A stretch of DNA of 64,000 nt. It comes from Castellaniella sp034674885 (GTDB lineage: Bacteria > Pseudomonadota > Gammaproteobacteria > Burkholderiales > Burkholderiaceae_B). The stretch lies in contig NZ_JAUCDS010000003.1 of NCBI RefSeq assembly GCF_034674885.1, forward strand, positions 1 to 64,000, given 5' to 3'. Numbering within the stretch: the stretch's first letter is position 1; each line of letters starts with the position of its first letter. Shown in pieces: positions 1-7,982 of the stretch. Below the pieces are notes generated by a model. That model had not been told where the DNA came from and did not search any database. It was given only the letters and a program-made list of their open reading frames with translations. Position numbers and translations under genes: made by a program.

Positions 1-54
1 TTCATCACCTACGTGCCCGCCGTCAGCCTCTGGCTGCCGGGCCTGTTCGGCTGA
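1..54 (+). CDS. C-terminus of probable TRAP transporter large permease (DctM-like), partial
   Basis: The first 17 codons of the window are open and end in TGA at 52-54. The encoded tail (ITYVPAVSLWLPGLFG) resembles the last transmembrane end of DctM-family TRAP permeases, which commonly finish with an aromatic/proline stretch followed by LWLP. That would make it the large membrane subunit of a substrate-binding-protein-dependent secondary transporter for organic acids. Only the tail is visible, so the family call is an inference from a short motif. A hairpin terminator follows about 30 bases downstream, consistent with this being the last gene of its operon. Confidence 0.5.
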   Translation, partial: FITYVPAVSLWLPGLFG

Positions 55-85
55 TGCCGCCTGATCGTTCGGTCTGAGTGGAAAG

Positions 86-117
86 CGGGCGTCCTTGCGA
101 GGGCGCCCGTTTCTTTC
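86..117 (+). terminator. Rho-independent terminator after the partial permease gene
   Basis: A 9-bp stem (CGGGCGTCC at 86-94 with GGGCGCCCG at 101-109, one G-T wobble) encloses a 6-base loop and is followed by a T-rich tract (TTTCTTTCT). It lies 31 bases after the stop codon of the upstream gene and before the next promoter region. Confidence 0.8.
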
Positions 118-209
118 TGATCTCCGGAAAATAATAGTAAGATGCTTTGCAGGGTCCATCAGGCAAGCCGGGTGTGGTCTTGCGTCGCGTCGATCAATCG
201 GGGGCGGTC

Positions 210-1196
210 ATGGCATTGCGATACGTGCGGGCGGCATCCTGCGTCATGCTGGCCCTGGCGGCAACCCTGCTGTGGCCGTCGGCCGCGTCTGCTCAGGTCG
301 CCAATTTCCATCCTTGCAATGCCCAACCCGCCTTGCCGATCTGCCAGCATGGCTACGGCAAACGCATTGCGGTCCAGCGTTGGGGCGCACAGCCAGACCC
401 CCTGGACCCGGACGCTGCGGCCCGTGCTTCGCTGGTCACGCGCAATCCGACCAAGGAAATCGAAAAGCTGACCTCCACCACGATTCTGGTGAAAGACATG
501 GGTACGAATGATGTCCTGTTCGCCCGCGAGCCGGACGAGGTGCGGCCGATCGCGTCGATCACCAAGCTGATGACCGCCCTGGTGGTGGTCAAGGCCGGCC
601 TCCCCATGGACGAGATGATCAGCATCGACGCCAGCGACAATGCCGTGCCCAGTGAACTGCCGTCGCGCTTGGCGGTCGGTGCCAGCCTCAGCCGCTCGGA
701 TCTGCTGCATCTGGCGCTGATGTCGTCCGAAAACAGCGCGGCCCATGCCCTGGGGCGCACCTATCCAGGCGGCATACGGGCATTTGTCGATGCCATGAAC
801 GCCCAGGCTCAGGTGCTGGGCATGAGCAATTCCAGGTTCGTGGAACCCGTCGGCCTGTCCAATGAAAACGTGTCCTCGGCCGGCGATCTGGTGCGGCTGG
901 TCAAGGCCGCTGCAGAACAGCCGCTGATCCGGCAGTTCACGACCGACCCTGGAGACAAGCTTGCGGGCCAGACCTTCCACAATACCAATATGTTGGTGGG
1001 CAGGCCTGACTGGGCGATCCTGGCGTCCAAGACCGGCACAACCCGCGAGGCCGGCAATTGCCTGGTCATGATGCTGGAGCTGGGCGGTCGGCAGTTGGCC
1101 ATGGTGCTGCTCAACGCCCAGGGCATGAGCGGTTCGCGCTTTGGCGATGCGGTGCGCGTGCGGCGCGTCCTGAGCAGCAGGATGGCCGCGAAATAG
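210..1196 (+). CDS. pbpG: D-alanyl-D-alanine endopeptidase, PBP7/PbpG type
   Basis: Low-molecular-weight penicillin-binding protein (peptidase S11), expected to cut peptide cross-links in periplasmic peptidoglycan. All three active-site motifs are visible in order: SITK (nucleophile Ser about 116, Lys 119), SEN (about 173-175) and KTG (about 274-276). The chosen ATG at 210 gives 328 aa beginning with a signal peptide (basic start, hydrophobic LALAATLLW, cleavage near ASA-Q). An in-frame ATG at 147 would add 21 residues that do not look like a signal sequence. The short distance between motifs and the lack of a C-terminal amphipathic anchor favour PBP7 over DacA/DacC. It stands alone, converging on the MFS gene 14 bases downstream. 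Confidence 0.87.
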   Translation: MALRYVRAASCVMLALAATLLWPSAASAQVANFHPCNAQPALPICQHGYGKRIAVQRWGAQPDPLDPDAAARASLVTRNPTKEIEKLTSTTILVKDMGTNDVLFAREPDEVRPIASITKLMTALVVVKAGLPMDEMISIDASDNAVPSELPSRLAVGASLSRSDLLHLALMSSENSAAHALGRTYPGGIRAFVDAMNAQAQVLGMSNSRFVEPVGLSNENVSSAGDLVRLVKAAAEQPLIRQFTTDPGDKLAGQTFHNTNMLVGRPDWAILASKTGTTREAGNCLVMMLELGGRQLAMVLLNAQGMSGSRFGDAVRVRRVLSSRMAAK

Positions 1197-1210
1197 ACCC
1201 CGTCGCGGGA

Positions 1211-2725
1211 TCACTCCGCGATGATTGTGCGACTTTGCCTGCGGCGGTCGCTTTGGTCCTTGTAGGCGAAGACCAGAGCCAGCACGACGACTGCGGCGAT
1301 CACGCCAAAGCCCGCCGCAGTGGCCAGGTGCCACGACGAGGATCCGTCCAGCGTCCAGAACACGGCGGCGGTGATCATGGCGATGCCCACGGATGTTCCG
1401 ATGCGCTGGCCCGTCTGCATGATGGCCCCCGAACTGCCGGCGTAATCCAGAGGCACGTCCATCAGCGTCAGGGCCTGGTTGGGGCTGATGACCGATCCCT
1501 GCGCCAGCCCGATGAAGGACAGGGTGAGCAGCAGCCACCAGGCGCTGATCAGGCCATAGGCCTGCAGCAGGATCACCCCTATGCTCAGGCCCAGGCCCAG
1601 CAGGGCCAGGAACAGGCCGCCGATGACGATCTTGCGGCCGTAGGCCATGACCCGGCGACCGGCCCAGTCGGCCGCCCAGGACGAGAACAGGGCGGCGGGA
1701 ATGCCGAACAGCCCCGATTCCAGGGCCGACATGCCCAGGCCTTGCTGTACGTACAGGGCGACCAGCACCCAGACGCTGGTCATGCCCAGGAAATACAGCG
1801 CCATGATCAGGACGCCGTTGCTGAAGCTGGCAGTGGAAAAAATGCGCAGATCGACCATGGGGCTGCCGCCTCGGCGCATTACGCCGCGTTCCCAGAGAAT
1901 CCACAGGCCGGCCAGCGCCAGGCCCAGCGGCAGCAGGGCCCAGGTCAGTGGCGAAGTGCGGGATTCGACGAAGGGGTACAGGACCGACAGCACGGCCAGC
2001 CCCAGCAGCAGGGATCCGACGGGGTCCAGGGAACGCCATCCCAGTCGCGCGGCGGCCTGGGCGTCAGGGTTGCCTGCCGCGCCTGGCGGGTGGACGCGGT
2101 CCGGGCGCTGGAGCAGGGGCCGGGGAAACCACTTCAGCCCCAGAACGATGACGGCGATGCCGATGGGCACGTTGACCAGGAACGTCAGCCGCCAGCCCAG
2201 GTGCAGGCCGCCCAGTTCGATCAGCAGACCGCCCAGCACCGGACCGATGGCCACGGAAAATCCGACGACAGTGCCGAAATAGCCAAAGGCGCGACCGCGT
2301 TCGGCGCCGCGGAAATAGTGCTGGATCATGCCCAGGCCCTGCGGGTTGAGCAGGCCTGACCCAACCCCCTGTAGAAAGCGCGCACCATTGAGCCAGTCGG
2401 CGTTCGGCGCCAGGCCGGCGGCGATGGACGACAGCGTGAATAGCGCCACGCCAGCCAGGAACAGGCCGCCGCGCCCCATCAGATCGCCCGCGCGGCCCGC
2501 CGCAACCAACACTACGCCGAACGTCAGCGCGTATCCCGACAGCACCCACTGCATATCGGATTGCGAGGCGTTCAGGGAGGTCTGGATCGAGGGCAGTGCG
2601 ACGTTGACGATGCTGACCCCGATCAGGGACATGAAGATGGTGGTCAGCAGGATGCCCAGAATGCGCCACCGGCCAGGGTCTGGCCGGTGGGCGCTGGATG
2701 GGCGGGCGGGGTGAGGGAGGTTCAA
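1211..2725 (-). CDS. MFS drug-efflux transporter, DHA2 (14-TM, EmrB/QacA) family
   Basis: A 504-aa polytopic protein with about 14 hydrophobic segments. It carries the DHA2 hallmarks SLIGVSIVNVALPSIQ in TM1, GRGGLFLAGVALFTLSS after loop 2-3 and the GPVLGGLLIELGG motif C in TM5. It should be an inner-membrane proton-driven exporter; the substrate is unknown. The start is a TTG at 2725-2723, overlapping the TGA stop of the thioredoxin gene (TTGA), so translation is probably coupled to it. No in-frame ATG precedes TM1, which supports the TTG. The C-terminus is hydrophilic and basic (KDQSDRRRQSR). Confidence 0.85.
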   Translation of the reverse strand: MNLPHPARPSSAHRPDPGRWRILGILLTTIFMSLIGVSIVNVALPSIQTSLNASQSDMQWVLSGYALTFGVVLVAAGRAGDLMGRGGLFLAGVALFTLSSIAAGLAPNADWLNGARFLQGVGSGLLNPQGLGMIQHYFRGAERGRAFGYFGTVVGFSVAIGPVLGGLLIELGGLHLGWRLTFLVNVPIGIAVIVLGLKWFPRPLLQRPDRVHPPGAAGNPDAQAAARLGWRSLDPVGSLLLGLAVLSVLYPFVESRTSPLTWALLPLGLALAGLWILWERGVMRRGGSPMVDLRIFSTASFSNGVLIMALYFLGMTSVWVLVALYVQQGLGMSALESGLFGIPAALFSSWAADWAGRRVMAYGRKIVIGGLFLALLGLGLSIGVILLQAYGLISAWWLLLTLSFIGLAQGSVISPNQALTLMDVPLDYAGSSGAIMQTGQRIGTSVGIAMITAAVFWTLDGSSSWHLATAAGFGVIAAVVVLALVFAYKDQSDRRRQSRTIIAE

Positions 2726-3102
2726 TGCGTGGTCGAGGACGCCTTTTCCTGTTCGGCGATCTGGGCGTGCACCTGCGTCATGTCGACGGCCTTGACCTGG
2801 GTGATCAGTTCTTCAAGCTGCGATGCCGCCAGGGCGCCAGCCTGCTGGAACAGCAGCACGTTCTCGCGAAATACCATCAGGGTCGGAATCGAGCGGATGC
2901 GCAGGGCCGTGGCCAGTTCCTGCTGTTCTTCGGTGTTGATCTTGGCGAAGGTGACGTCCGGGTGTTTCTCGGCAGCGGCCTCGAAGGTGGGGGCAAACTG
3001 GCGGCACGGACCGCACCACGGCGCCCAGAGGTCGATGATCAGGGGTTGTTCGGCCTGGGTGGCTTCCTGGAAGGTTTCCTGGGTGAGTTCAATGATGCTC
3101 AT
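2722..3102 (-). CDS. Thioredoxin family protein
   Basis: A 126-aa cytoplasmic thioredoxin fold protein with the canonical redox motif WCGPC (Cys30, Cys33), the cis-proline motif IPTLMVF and no signal peptide. It is slightly longer than TrxA (about 108 aa), with an extra Ala/Glu-rich C-terminal helix. It would reduce protein disulfides using thioredoxin reductase. It is the first gene of a two-gene unit with the coupled MFS exporter. The sequence is more divergent than the main TrxA, so it may be a secondary thioredoxin. Confidence 0.88.
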   Translation of the reverse strand: MSIIELTQETFQEATQAEQPLIIDLWAPWCGPCRQFAPTFEAAAEKHPDVTFAKINTEEQQELATALRIRSIPTLMVFRENVLLFQQAGALAASQLEELITQVKAVDMTQVHAQIAEQEKASSTTH

Positions 3103-3118
3103 GCGGGCTCCTGACTGT

Positions 3119-3142
3119 GGCAGGCGGCAAAAGGCCGCTTGC
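3119..3142. terminator. Hairpin between the purine permease and thioredoxin genes
   Basis: A GGCAGGCGG / CCGCTTGCC stem (9 bp, one wobble) around an AAAAGG loop sits in the 84-base gap. On the minus strand it follows the permease stop codon by about 45 bases. There is no strong T-tract, so its role as terminator of the permease gene is plausible but not certain. Confidence 0.4.
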
Positions 3143-3186
3143 CGGATTTCTGATCATATGGGGGCAGTGTACCTGCCTTGCAAGAC

Positions 3187-4479
3187 TCAGCCGGGAAACA
3201 GGGCGTACTTGATGACGAACAGCACGGCGACCAGCAGGGTGGCCGGGTGGATGTCGCGAAAACGCCCCGACAGGGCCTTGATCACCACGTAGCTGATGAA
3301 GCCGAAGGCCAGGCCATTGGCGATGGAGTAGGTCAGGGGCATGGCTACGGCGGCGATGGCGGCAGGAACGGATTCGGTGATGTCGTCCCATTGCACGTCG
3401 ACCAGTTCGCGCAGCATCAGGCAGGCCACGTACAGCAGGGCGGGCGCGGTGGCGTAGGCGGGCACGATGCCGGCCAGCGGCGACAGGAACAGCGCCAGCA
3501 GGAACAGCACGGCGATGACCAGCGCGGTCATGCCGGTGCGCCCGCCCGCCTGCACGCCGGAGGCGCTTTCGATGTAGGCCGTGGTGCTGCTGGTGCCCAG
3601 GAACGAGCCCGCGACGATGGCGCAGCTGTCGGACAGCAGGGCGCGGCCCAGGCGGCCCGGATTGTTCGGCGTGACGAGGCCGGCGCGCGTGGCGATCCCG
3701 ATCATCGTGCCGGTCGCATCAAAGACTTCTACCAGCACGAACACCAGGATGATGTGGAAGAACCCGGTGTTCAGCACTCCGGCGATGTCCAGCTTGAAGA
3801 ACGTGGGATCCAGGCTGGGCGGCGCGGAGAAGATGCCCTGGTACTGAGTCAGGCCGGTCACGATGGACAGCAGGGTGATGGCCAGGATCCCGATCAGGAT
3901 CGCGCCTTTTACCCGCATGGCCCCCAGCGCGGCGATGATGAAAAAGCCCAGGATGGCAAACAGCGTAGTGGCGTGGGTCAGGTCGCCCAGACCGACCATG
4001 GTGGCCGGATTGGGGACGACGATGCCGGCGGTCTTCAGGGCGATGATGCCCAGGAACAGCCCGATGCCGGCTGCGATGGCGGCCCTTAGCGAGGCTGGAA
4101 TGCCGGCCACCAGCCATTCTCGGGCGCCGGTGACGGTCAGGATGACGAACACCACCCCCGAGATGAACACCGCCCCCAGCGCCTGCTGCCAGGAATAGCC
4201 CATCTGCGCGACCACGGTGAAGGCGAAGAACGCGTTCAGCCCCATGCCGGGCGCCATGCCGATGGGCCAGTTGGCGACGAAGGCCATGATCAGCGACCCC
4301 AGGGCGGCCGCCAGGCAGGTGGCCACGAAGACGGATCCTTTGTCCATGCCCGTGCTCGACAGGATGTCGGGATTGACGAACACGATGTAGGACATCGTCA
4401 GGAAAGTGGTGAGGCCGGCAAGCAGTTCGGTACGGGCGTTGGTCCCGTGTTCCTTGAGCTTGAAGAGCTGTTCGAACAT
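3187..4479 (-). CDS. NCS2 family guanine/hypoxanthine (AzgA-type) permease
   Basis: A 430-aa inner-membrane permease of the nucleobase:cation symporter-2 AzgA-like group (GhxP/GhxQ, PbuG). The N-terminus (LKEHGTNARTELLAGLTTFLTMSYIVFVNPDIL) is the family's diagnostic opening. Further markers are NWPIGMAPGMGLNAFFAF in TM3, the FVEVFDATGTMIG-like segment (VLVEVFDATGTMIGIA) and the TSSTTAYIESASGVQAGGRTG signature. It should take up guanine and hypoxanthine, or adenine, with protons. It is divergent from tsaD and shares a 106-base promoter region with it. Confidence 0.9.
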   Translation of the reverse strand: MFEQLFKLKEHGTNARTELLAGLTTFLTMSYIVFVNPDILSSTGMDKGSVFVATCLAAALGSLIMAFVANWPIGMAPGMGLNAFFAFTVVAQMGYSWQQALGAVFISGVVFVILTVTGAREWLVAGIPASLRAAIAAGIGLFLGIIALKTAGIVVPNPATMVGLGDLTHATTLFAILGFFIIAALGAMRVKGAILIGILAITLLSIVTGLTQYQGIFSAPPSLDPTFFKLDIAGVLNTGFFHIILVFVLVEVFDATGTMIGIATRAGLVTPNNPGRLGRALLSDSCAIVAGSFLGTSSTTAYIESASGVQAGGRTGMTALVIAVLFLLALFLSPLAGIVPAYATAPALLYVACLMLRELVDVQWDDITESVPAAIAAVAMPLTYSIANGLAFGFISYVVIKALSGRFRDIHPATLLVAVLFVIKYALFPG

Positions 4480-4585
4480 GATCTGTCCCCAGATGTTGAA
4501 GCGATTTATTGACGACGTATTTTCTGCAACGACCTCATTCTACGGCGCTCAAAACCCTTTTGGGAACAGCGGTACACTGCGCCCT
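4480..4585. promoter_or_regulatory. Divergent promoter region of the purine permease and tsaD
   Basis: A 106-base, locally AT-richer gap. On the plus strand a TACACT (4573-4578) lies only 7 bases before the tsaD ATG, so tsaD could have a very short or no leader. On the minus strand a TAGAAT faces the permease. No clean -35 boxes were found, so these are weak assignments. Confidence 0.35.
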
Positions 4586-5632
4586 ATGCTGATCATCGGA
4601 TTCGAGAGTTCCTGCGACGAAACGGGCGTGGCGATTGCCTGCACGGACCGTGGCCTGCTGGCGCACGCCTTGCACAGCCAGATCGCCATGCACCGCGAAT
4701 ACGGCGGCGTGGTGCCGGAACTGGCCTCGCGCGACCACATCCGGCGTATCGTGCCGCTGACTCGGCAAGTGCTGGACGAGGCCGGCGTGCGCCCAGAAAA
4801 TCTGGATGCCGTGGCCTATACGGCCGGGCCTGGCCTGGCGGGAGCCCTGCTGGTGGGCGCGGGCTTTGCGCGAGCGTTCGCCTGGGCGCAGAATGTGCCG
4901 GCGATTCCCATCCATCACCTGGAAGGCCATCTGCTGTCGCCCCTGCTGGCCGACGAAGTCCCCGCGTTTCCCTTCGTTGCCCTGCTGGTGTCCGGCGGGC
5001 ATACCCAGTTGATGCGCGTCGACGGGGTGGGGCGCTACCAGTTGCTGGGCGAGACGCTGGACGACGCGGCCGGCGAGGCCTTCGACAAAAGCGCCAAGCT
5101 CATGGGGCTGGGATATCCGGGGGGACCGGAATTGTCGCGCCTGGCGCAGCAGGGGGATCCCCGCAGCCATGCCTTGCCGCGTCCCATGCTGCATAGCGGC
5201 GATCTGGATTTCAGCTTCAGCGGCCTGAAAACCGCCGTCATGACGCGCATGCGGGCCTTGCAGGCCGAAGGCCGGGAAGCCGACCCGAGCGCGCGAGCCG
5301 ACCTGGCCGCCTCGACCGAGGCCGCCATCGTCGACGTGCTGGCGGCCAAATCCCTGCAGGCCCTGCGCCGGACGGGACTGAAGACCTTGGTCGTGGCGGG
5401 CGGCGTGGGGGCCAATCGCCATCTGCGGCAGCAGTTGCAGGAGGCGTTGTCGGCATTGGGTGGGCAGGCGTATTTTCCGCCCCTGCAGTTGTGCACTGAC
5501 AATGGCGCAATGATCGCCTGGGCTGCAGTACAGCGGGTCAAGGCCGGCCTGGTCGACCTGGCGGCGCCGCAGGATGCGGGCTTTGCCGTGCGGCCGCGCT
5601 GGGACCTGCAGGACGTCTGCGTCCCTGCCTGA
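4586..5632 (+). CDS. tsaD: tRNA N6-adenosine threonylcarbamoyltransferase TsaD
   Basis: Transfers the threonylcarbamoyl group from TC-AMP to A37 of ANN-reading tRNAs, acting with TsaB, TsaE and TsaC. The 348-aa product opens with the ASKHA-fold motif LIIGFESSCDETGVA and carries the metal-binding HHLEGH motif (His111, His115). It also has the nucleotide motifs SGGHTQL, DDAAGEAFDK and VAGGVGANRHLR, and matches family length (about 340 aa). The ATG at 4586 begins exactly where the family begins; the open frame upstream (from 4406) is not conserved in character. It converges on plsY with a single base between stop codons. Confidence 0.96.
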   Translation: MLIIGFESSCDETGVAIACTDRGLLAHALHSQIAMHREYGGVVPELASRDHIRRIVPLTRQVLDEAGVRPENLDAVAYTAGPGLAGALLVGAGFARAFAWAQNVPAIPIHHLEGHLLSPLLADEVPAFPFVALLVSGGHTQLMRVDGVGRYQLLGETLDDAAGEAFDKSAKLMGLGYPGGPELSRLAQQGDPRSHALPRPMLHSGDLDFSFSGLKTAVMTRMRALQAEGREADPSARADLAASTEAAIVDVLAAKSLQALRRTGLKTLVVAGGVGANRHLRQQLQEALSALGGQAYFPPLQLCTDNGAMIAWAAVQRVKAGLVDLAAPQDAGFAVRPRWDLQDVCVPA

Positions 5633-5633
5633 A

Positions 5634-6275
5634 CTATTTCTTTTTGCTGCCGATGCGGCTTTCCTTGCCGGCGAGCAGGCGGGCGATGTTCTCGTGGTGG
5701 CGGGCCAGCAGCAGCACACTGATGAAGACGATGACCAGGGCCGTCAGCACGTTGATGCGCCAGGCGACGTTATTGCCCAGCAGGTAGTAGAACGGCGCGA
5801 AGATGGCGGCCATGATGGCGGCCAGCGAAGAATACCGGGTCGTGGCCGCCACGATCACCCAGGTCAGCGCGGTCGCCAGCGCCAGCCAGGGTTGCAGGGC
5901 CAGCAGCACGCCCAGCGCCGTGGCCACGCCCTTGCCGCCGCGAAAGCGCAGGAACAGCGGATACAGGTGCCCCAGGAACGCCCCCAGGCCCGCCAGCGGC
6001 AGCGCGGCGCCGGACAGCCAGCCCTGGGTGATGGCCCAGGCCGCCAGCGCGACGGCCAGCCAGCCTTTGGCGGCATCGCCCAGCAGAGTCAGCAAGGCCG
6101 CGAGCTTGTTGCCGCCGCGCAGCACGTTGGTCGCGCCGGGGTTGCCCGAACCGAAGCTGCGCGGGTCGCGCAGGCCCATCACCCGGCTGACCACCACGGC
6201 GAAGGACACCGATCCGATCAGGTATCCCAGCACCAGAGCCAGGATGGAACCGCCTATGAAAGAGAATTCGGACAT
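5634..6275 (-). CDS. plsY: Glycerol-3-phosphate acyltransferase PlsY
   Basis: Membrane enzyme that transfers the acyl group from acyl-phosphate (made by PlsX) to glycerol-3-phosphate, the first step of phospholipid synthesis. The 213-aa protein has several membrane segments and the three cytoplasmic motifs: GYLIGSVSFAVV, GSGNPGATNVLR and HLYPLFLRFRGGKGVATALG. The start is the ATG at 6275. A long in-frame extension up to 7307 exists, but that part is the antisense of surE. The tsaD/plsY adjacency is common in proteobacteria. Confidence 0.95.
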   Translation of the reverse strand: MSEFSFIGGSILALVLGYLIGSVSFAVVVSRVMGLRDPRSFGSGNPGATNVLRGGNKLAALLTLLGDAAKGWLAVALAAWAITQGWLSGAALPLAGLGAFLGHLYPLFLRFRGGKGVATALGVLLALQPWLALATALTWVIVAATTRYSSLAAIMAAIFAPFYYLLGNNVAWRINVLTALVIVFISVLLLARHHENIARLLAGKESRIGSKKK

Positions 6276-6369
6276 GGAAGAGGGCGGCCGGGCCGTCGCG
6301 GAAAATTGGAATGGGGGCATTCTAAAGCGCATGGGCGGCCCCGTCACCCAGACAGGGGATATCCCCGAG

Positions 6370-6375
6370 TACAAT
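6370..6375 (+). promoter_or_regulatory. Possible -10 element for surE
   Basis: TACAAT at 6370-6375 lies 35 bases upstream of the surE start in the 135-base gap between the divergent plsY and surE genes. No good -35 hexamer is seen at 17±1 bases, so this is tentative. Confidence 0.3.
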
Positions 6376-6410
6376 TCGCACCATCCGGTTTCAGGCAGGA
6401 AGACAAGGCA

Positions 6411-7157
6411 ATGCGTATTCTGGTCACCAATGATGATGGCTACAACGCGGCGGGCATCGAGGCGCTGGCGGCGGCCTTGCGGCCGCTGGGCGACATTACC
6501 GTGGTGGCGCCTGAGACCAATTGCAGCGCGGCGTCCAATTCCCTGACCCTGCGCCGGCCCCTGTCCTTGCGCCAGGCGGCCAACGGCTTTCATTTCGTCA
6601 ATGGCACGCCCTCCGACTGCGTGCACGTCGCCATGACCGGCTTGCTGGATTTTCGCCCCGACCTGGTAGTGTCCGGCATCAACAACGGCGCCAACATGGG
6701 GGAAGACACCCTGTATTCCGGCACGGTGGCGGCCGCTTCGGAAGGCTATCTGTTCGGCGTGCCGTCCATGGCGTTCTCCTTGGTGGAGCGCGACTGGAAG
6801 CACCTGGATACCGCCGTCCAGGTCGCGCTTGAACTGGTGACGCGGTTTCGCGACCAGCCCTGGCAGAATCCCCTGTTGCTCAACGTCAACATCCCGGCTG
6901 TGCCGTATCGGCAGCTGTCGGGCTTTCGGGCCACGCGCCTCGGGCGCCGGCACCCTTCCGAACCGGTCATCCGCAGCACGACTCCGTATGGCGATGCGGT
7001 GTACTGGATCGGGCCGGTCGGCACGGCCCTGGATGGCGGACCCGACACGGATTTCGGCGCCATCGCCTCGCAGGCGGTGTCGCTCACGCCGTTGCGCCTG
7101 GATCTGACCGATCATACTCAGACCCAGGCAGTGGCCCATTGGGTGGGCGATCGATGA
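6411..7157 (+). CDS. surE: 5'/3'-nucleotidase SurE
   Basis: Metal-dependent phosphatase for nucleoside monophosphates (and possibly exopolyphosphate), 248 aa, about the usual length. The N-terminal MRILVTNDDGYNAAGIEAL contains the catalytic Asp pair at 8-9, NSLTLRRPL supplies the metal-binding Ser, and GINNGANMGEDTLYSGTVAAA holds the conserved Asn. The stop (TGA 7155-7157) overlaps the pcm start as ATGA, so the two are translationally coupled. This is the classic surE-pcm stress-survival pair. Confidence 0.96.
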   Translation: MRILVTNDDGYNAAGIEALAAALRPLGDITVVAPETNCSAASNSLTLRRPLSLRQAANGFHFVNGTPSDCVHVAMTGLLDFRPDLVVSGINNGANMGEDTLYSGTVAAASEGYLFGVPSMAFSLVERDWKHLDTAVQVALELVTRFRDQPWQNPLLLNVNIPAVPYRQLSGFRATRLGRRHPSEPVIRSTTPYGDAVYWIGPVGTALDGGPDTDFGAIASQAVSLTPLRLDLTDHTQTQAVAHWVGDR

Positions 7158-7969
7158 ACAAACCGCGCCATCCGCTGGACCGGTCTTTCCGGATCGCCCG
7201 CAGCCCGGTGCGCAGTTCCGCGCTGGGGCCGGGTTATTCCGTGGCCAACAGCAATACCCGCATCCTGGGGCCGCATGCGCCTGCCCAGGGTGGCGCCGCC
7301 CTTGCATCCGCGCTGCCTGCCAACCTGGGCCTGAATTCGGATCGCCTGCGCACCCAGATGGTGCGCAGGCTGCGCGAGCAGGGCATTACCGATGATCGGG
7401 TGCTGGCGGCCATGCAGACGGTGCCGCGCCACGATTTCGTCGACCAGGGACTGGCCAGCCGCGCATACGAAGACGCCGCCTTGCCCATCGGCTACGGGCA
7501 GACGATCTCGCAGCCCTGGGTGGTGGCTTATATGCTGGCCGTCATGTGCGAGGGTCGGGACCCCCAGCGGGTGCTGGAAATCGGCGCCGGCTGCGGCTAT
7601 CAGGCTGCGGTGCTGGCGCAGTTCGTGCCCGAGGTCTACGCCGTGGAGCGCATTCGCGGGCTCTACGACCAGGCGCGCCTGAACCTGTCCCAAGGGCGTT
7701 CCCGGGGGCGGGTGCGCCTGTCCTTTGGCGATGGCATGCAAGGGCTGGAACACCGGGCGCCCTTCGATGGCATTGTCGTGGCGGCTGCGGGCGTTAAAAT
7801 CCCTGAAGTCCTGCTGCATCAGCTGGCTATCGGTGCGCGATTGATCGCCCCCGAGGGCTCGACGCACCAGAGACTGATTCTCTTCGAGCGCACCGGTCCT
7901 TCTTCCTGGCATCGGGTGGAACTCGAAGACGTCCGATTCGTACCGCTGCGTCCTGGCACGCAGACCTAA
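7154..7969 (+). CDS. pcm: Protein-L-isoaspartate O-methyltransferase
   Basis: SAM-dependent repair enzyme that methylates isoaspartyl residues in aged proteins. The class I methyltransferase motif VLEIGAGCGYQAAVLAQ is clear, preceded by the family motif VPRHDFVDQGLASRAYEDAALPIGYGQTISQP. At 271 aa it is about 60 residues longer than E. coli Pcm (208 aa). The extra N-terminus (about 1-65, rich in Pro, Ala and Ser) looks unstructured, with the conserved core starting near LNSDRLRTQMV. The ATG at 7154 overlaps the surE stop; a start 15 bases upstream is possible but lacks that coupling. nlpD follows after 13 bases. Confidence 0.94.
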   Translation: MNKPRHPLDRSFRIARSPVRSSALGPGYSVANSNTRILGPHAPAQGGAALASALPANLGLNSDRLRTQMVRRLREQGITDDRVLAAMQTVPRHDFVDQGLASRAYEDAALPIGYGQTISQPWVVAYMLAVMCEGRDPQRVLEIGAGCGYQAAVLAQFVPEVYAVERIRGLYDQARLNLSQGRSRGRVRLSFGDGMQGLEHRAPFDGIVVAAAGVKIPEVLLHQLAIGARLIAPEGSTHQRLILFERTGPSSWHRVELEDVRFVPLRPGTQT

Positions 7970-7982
7970 GTAGGAGAACCAT

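Noticed and set aside
159..2039. 626-aa minus-strand open frame across pbpG and the MFS gene
   Set aside because: Arg/Pro/His-rich antisense frame typical of high-GC DNA; it lies over pbpG with intact catalytic motifs on the other strand and over the real MFS frame.
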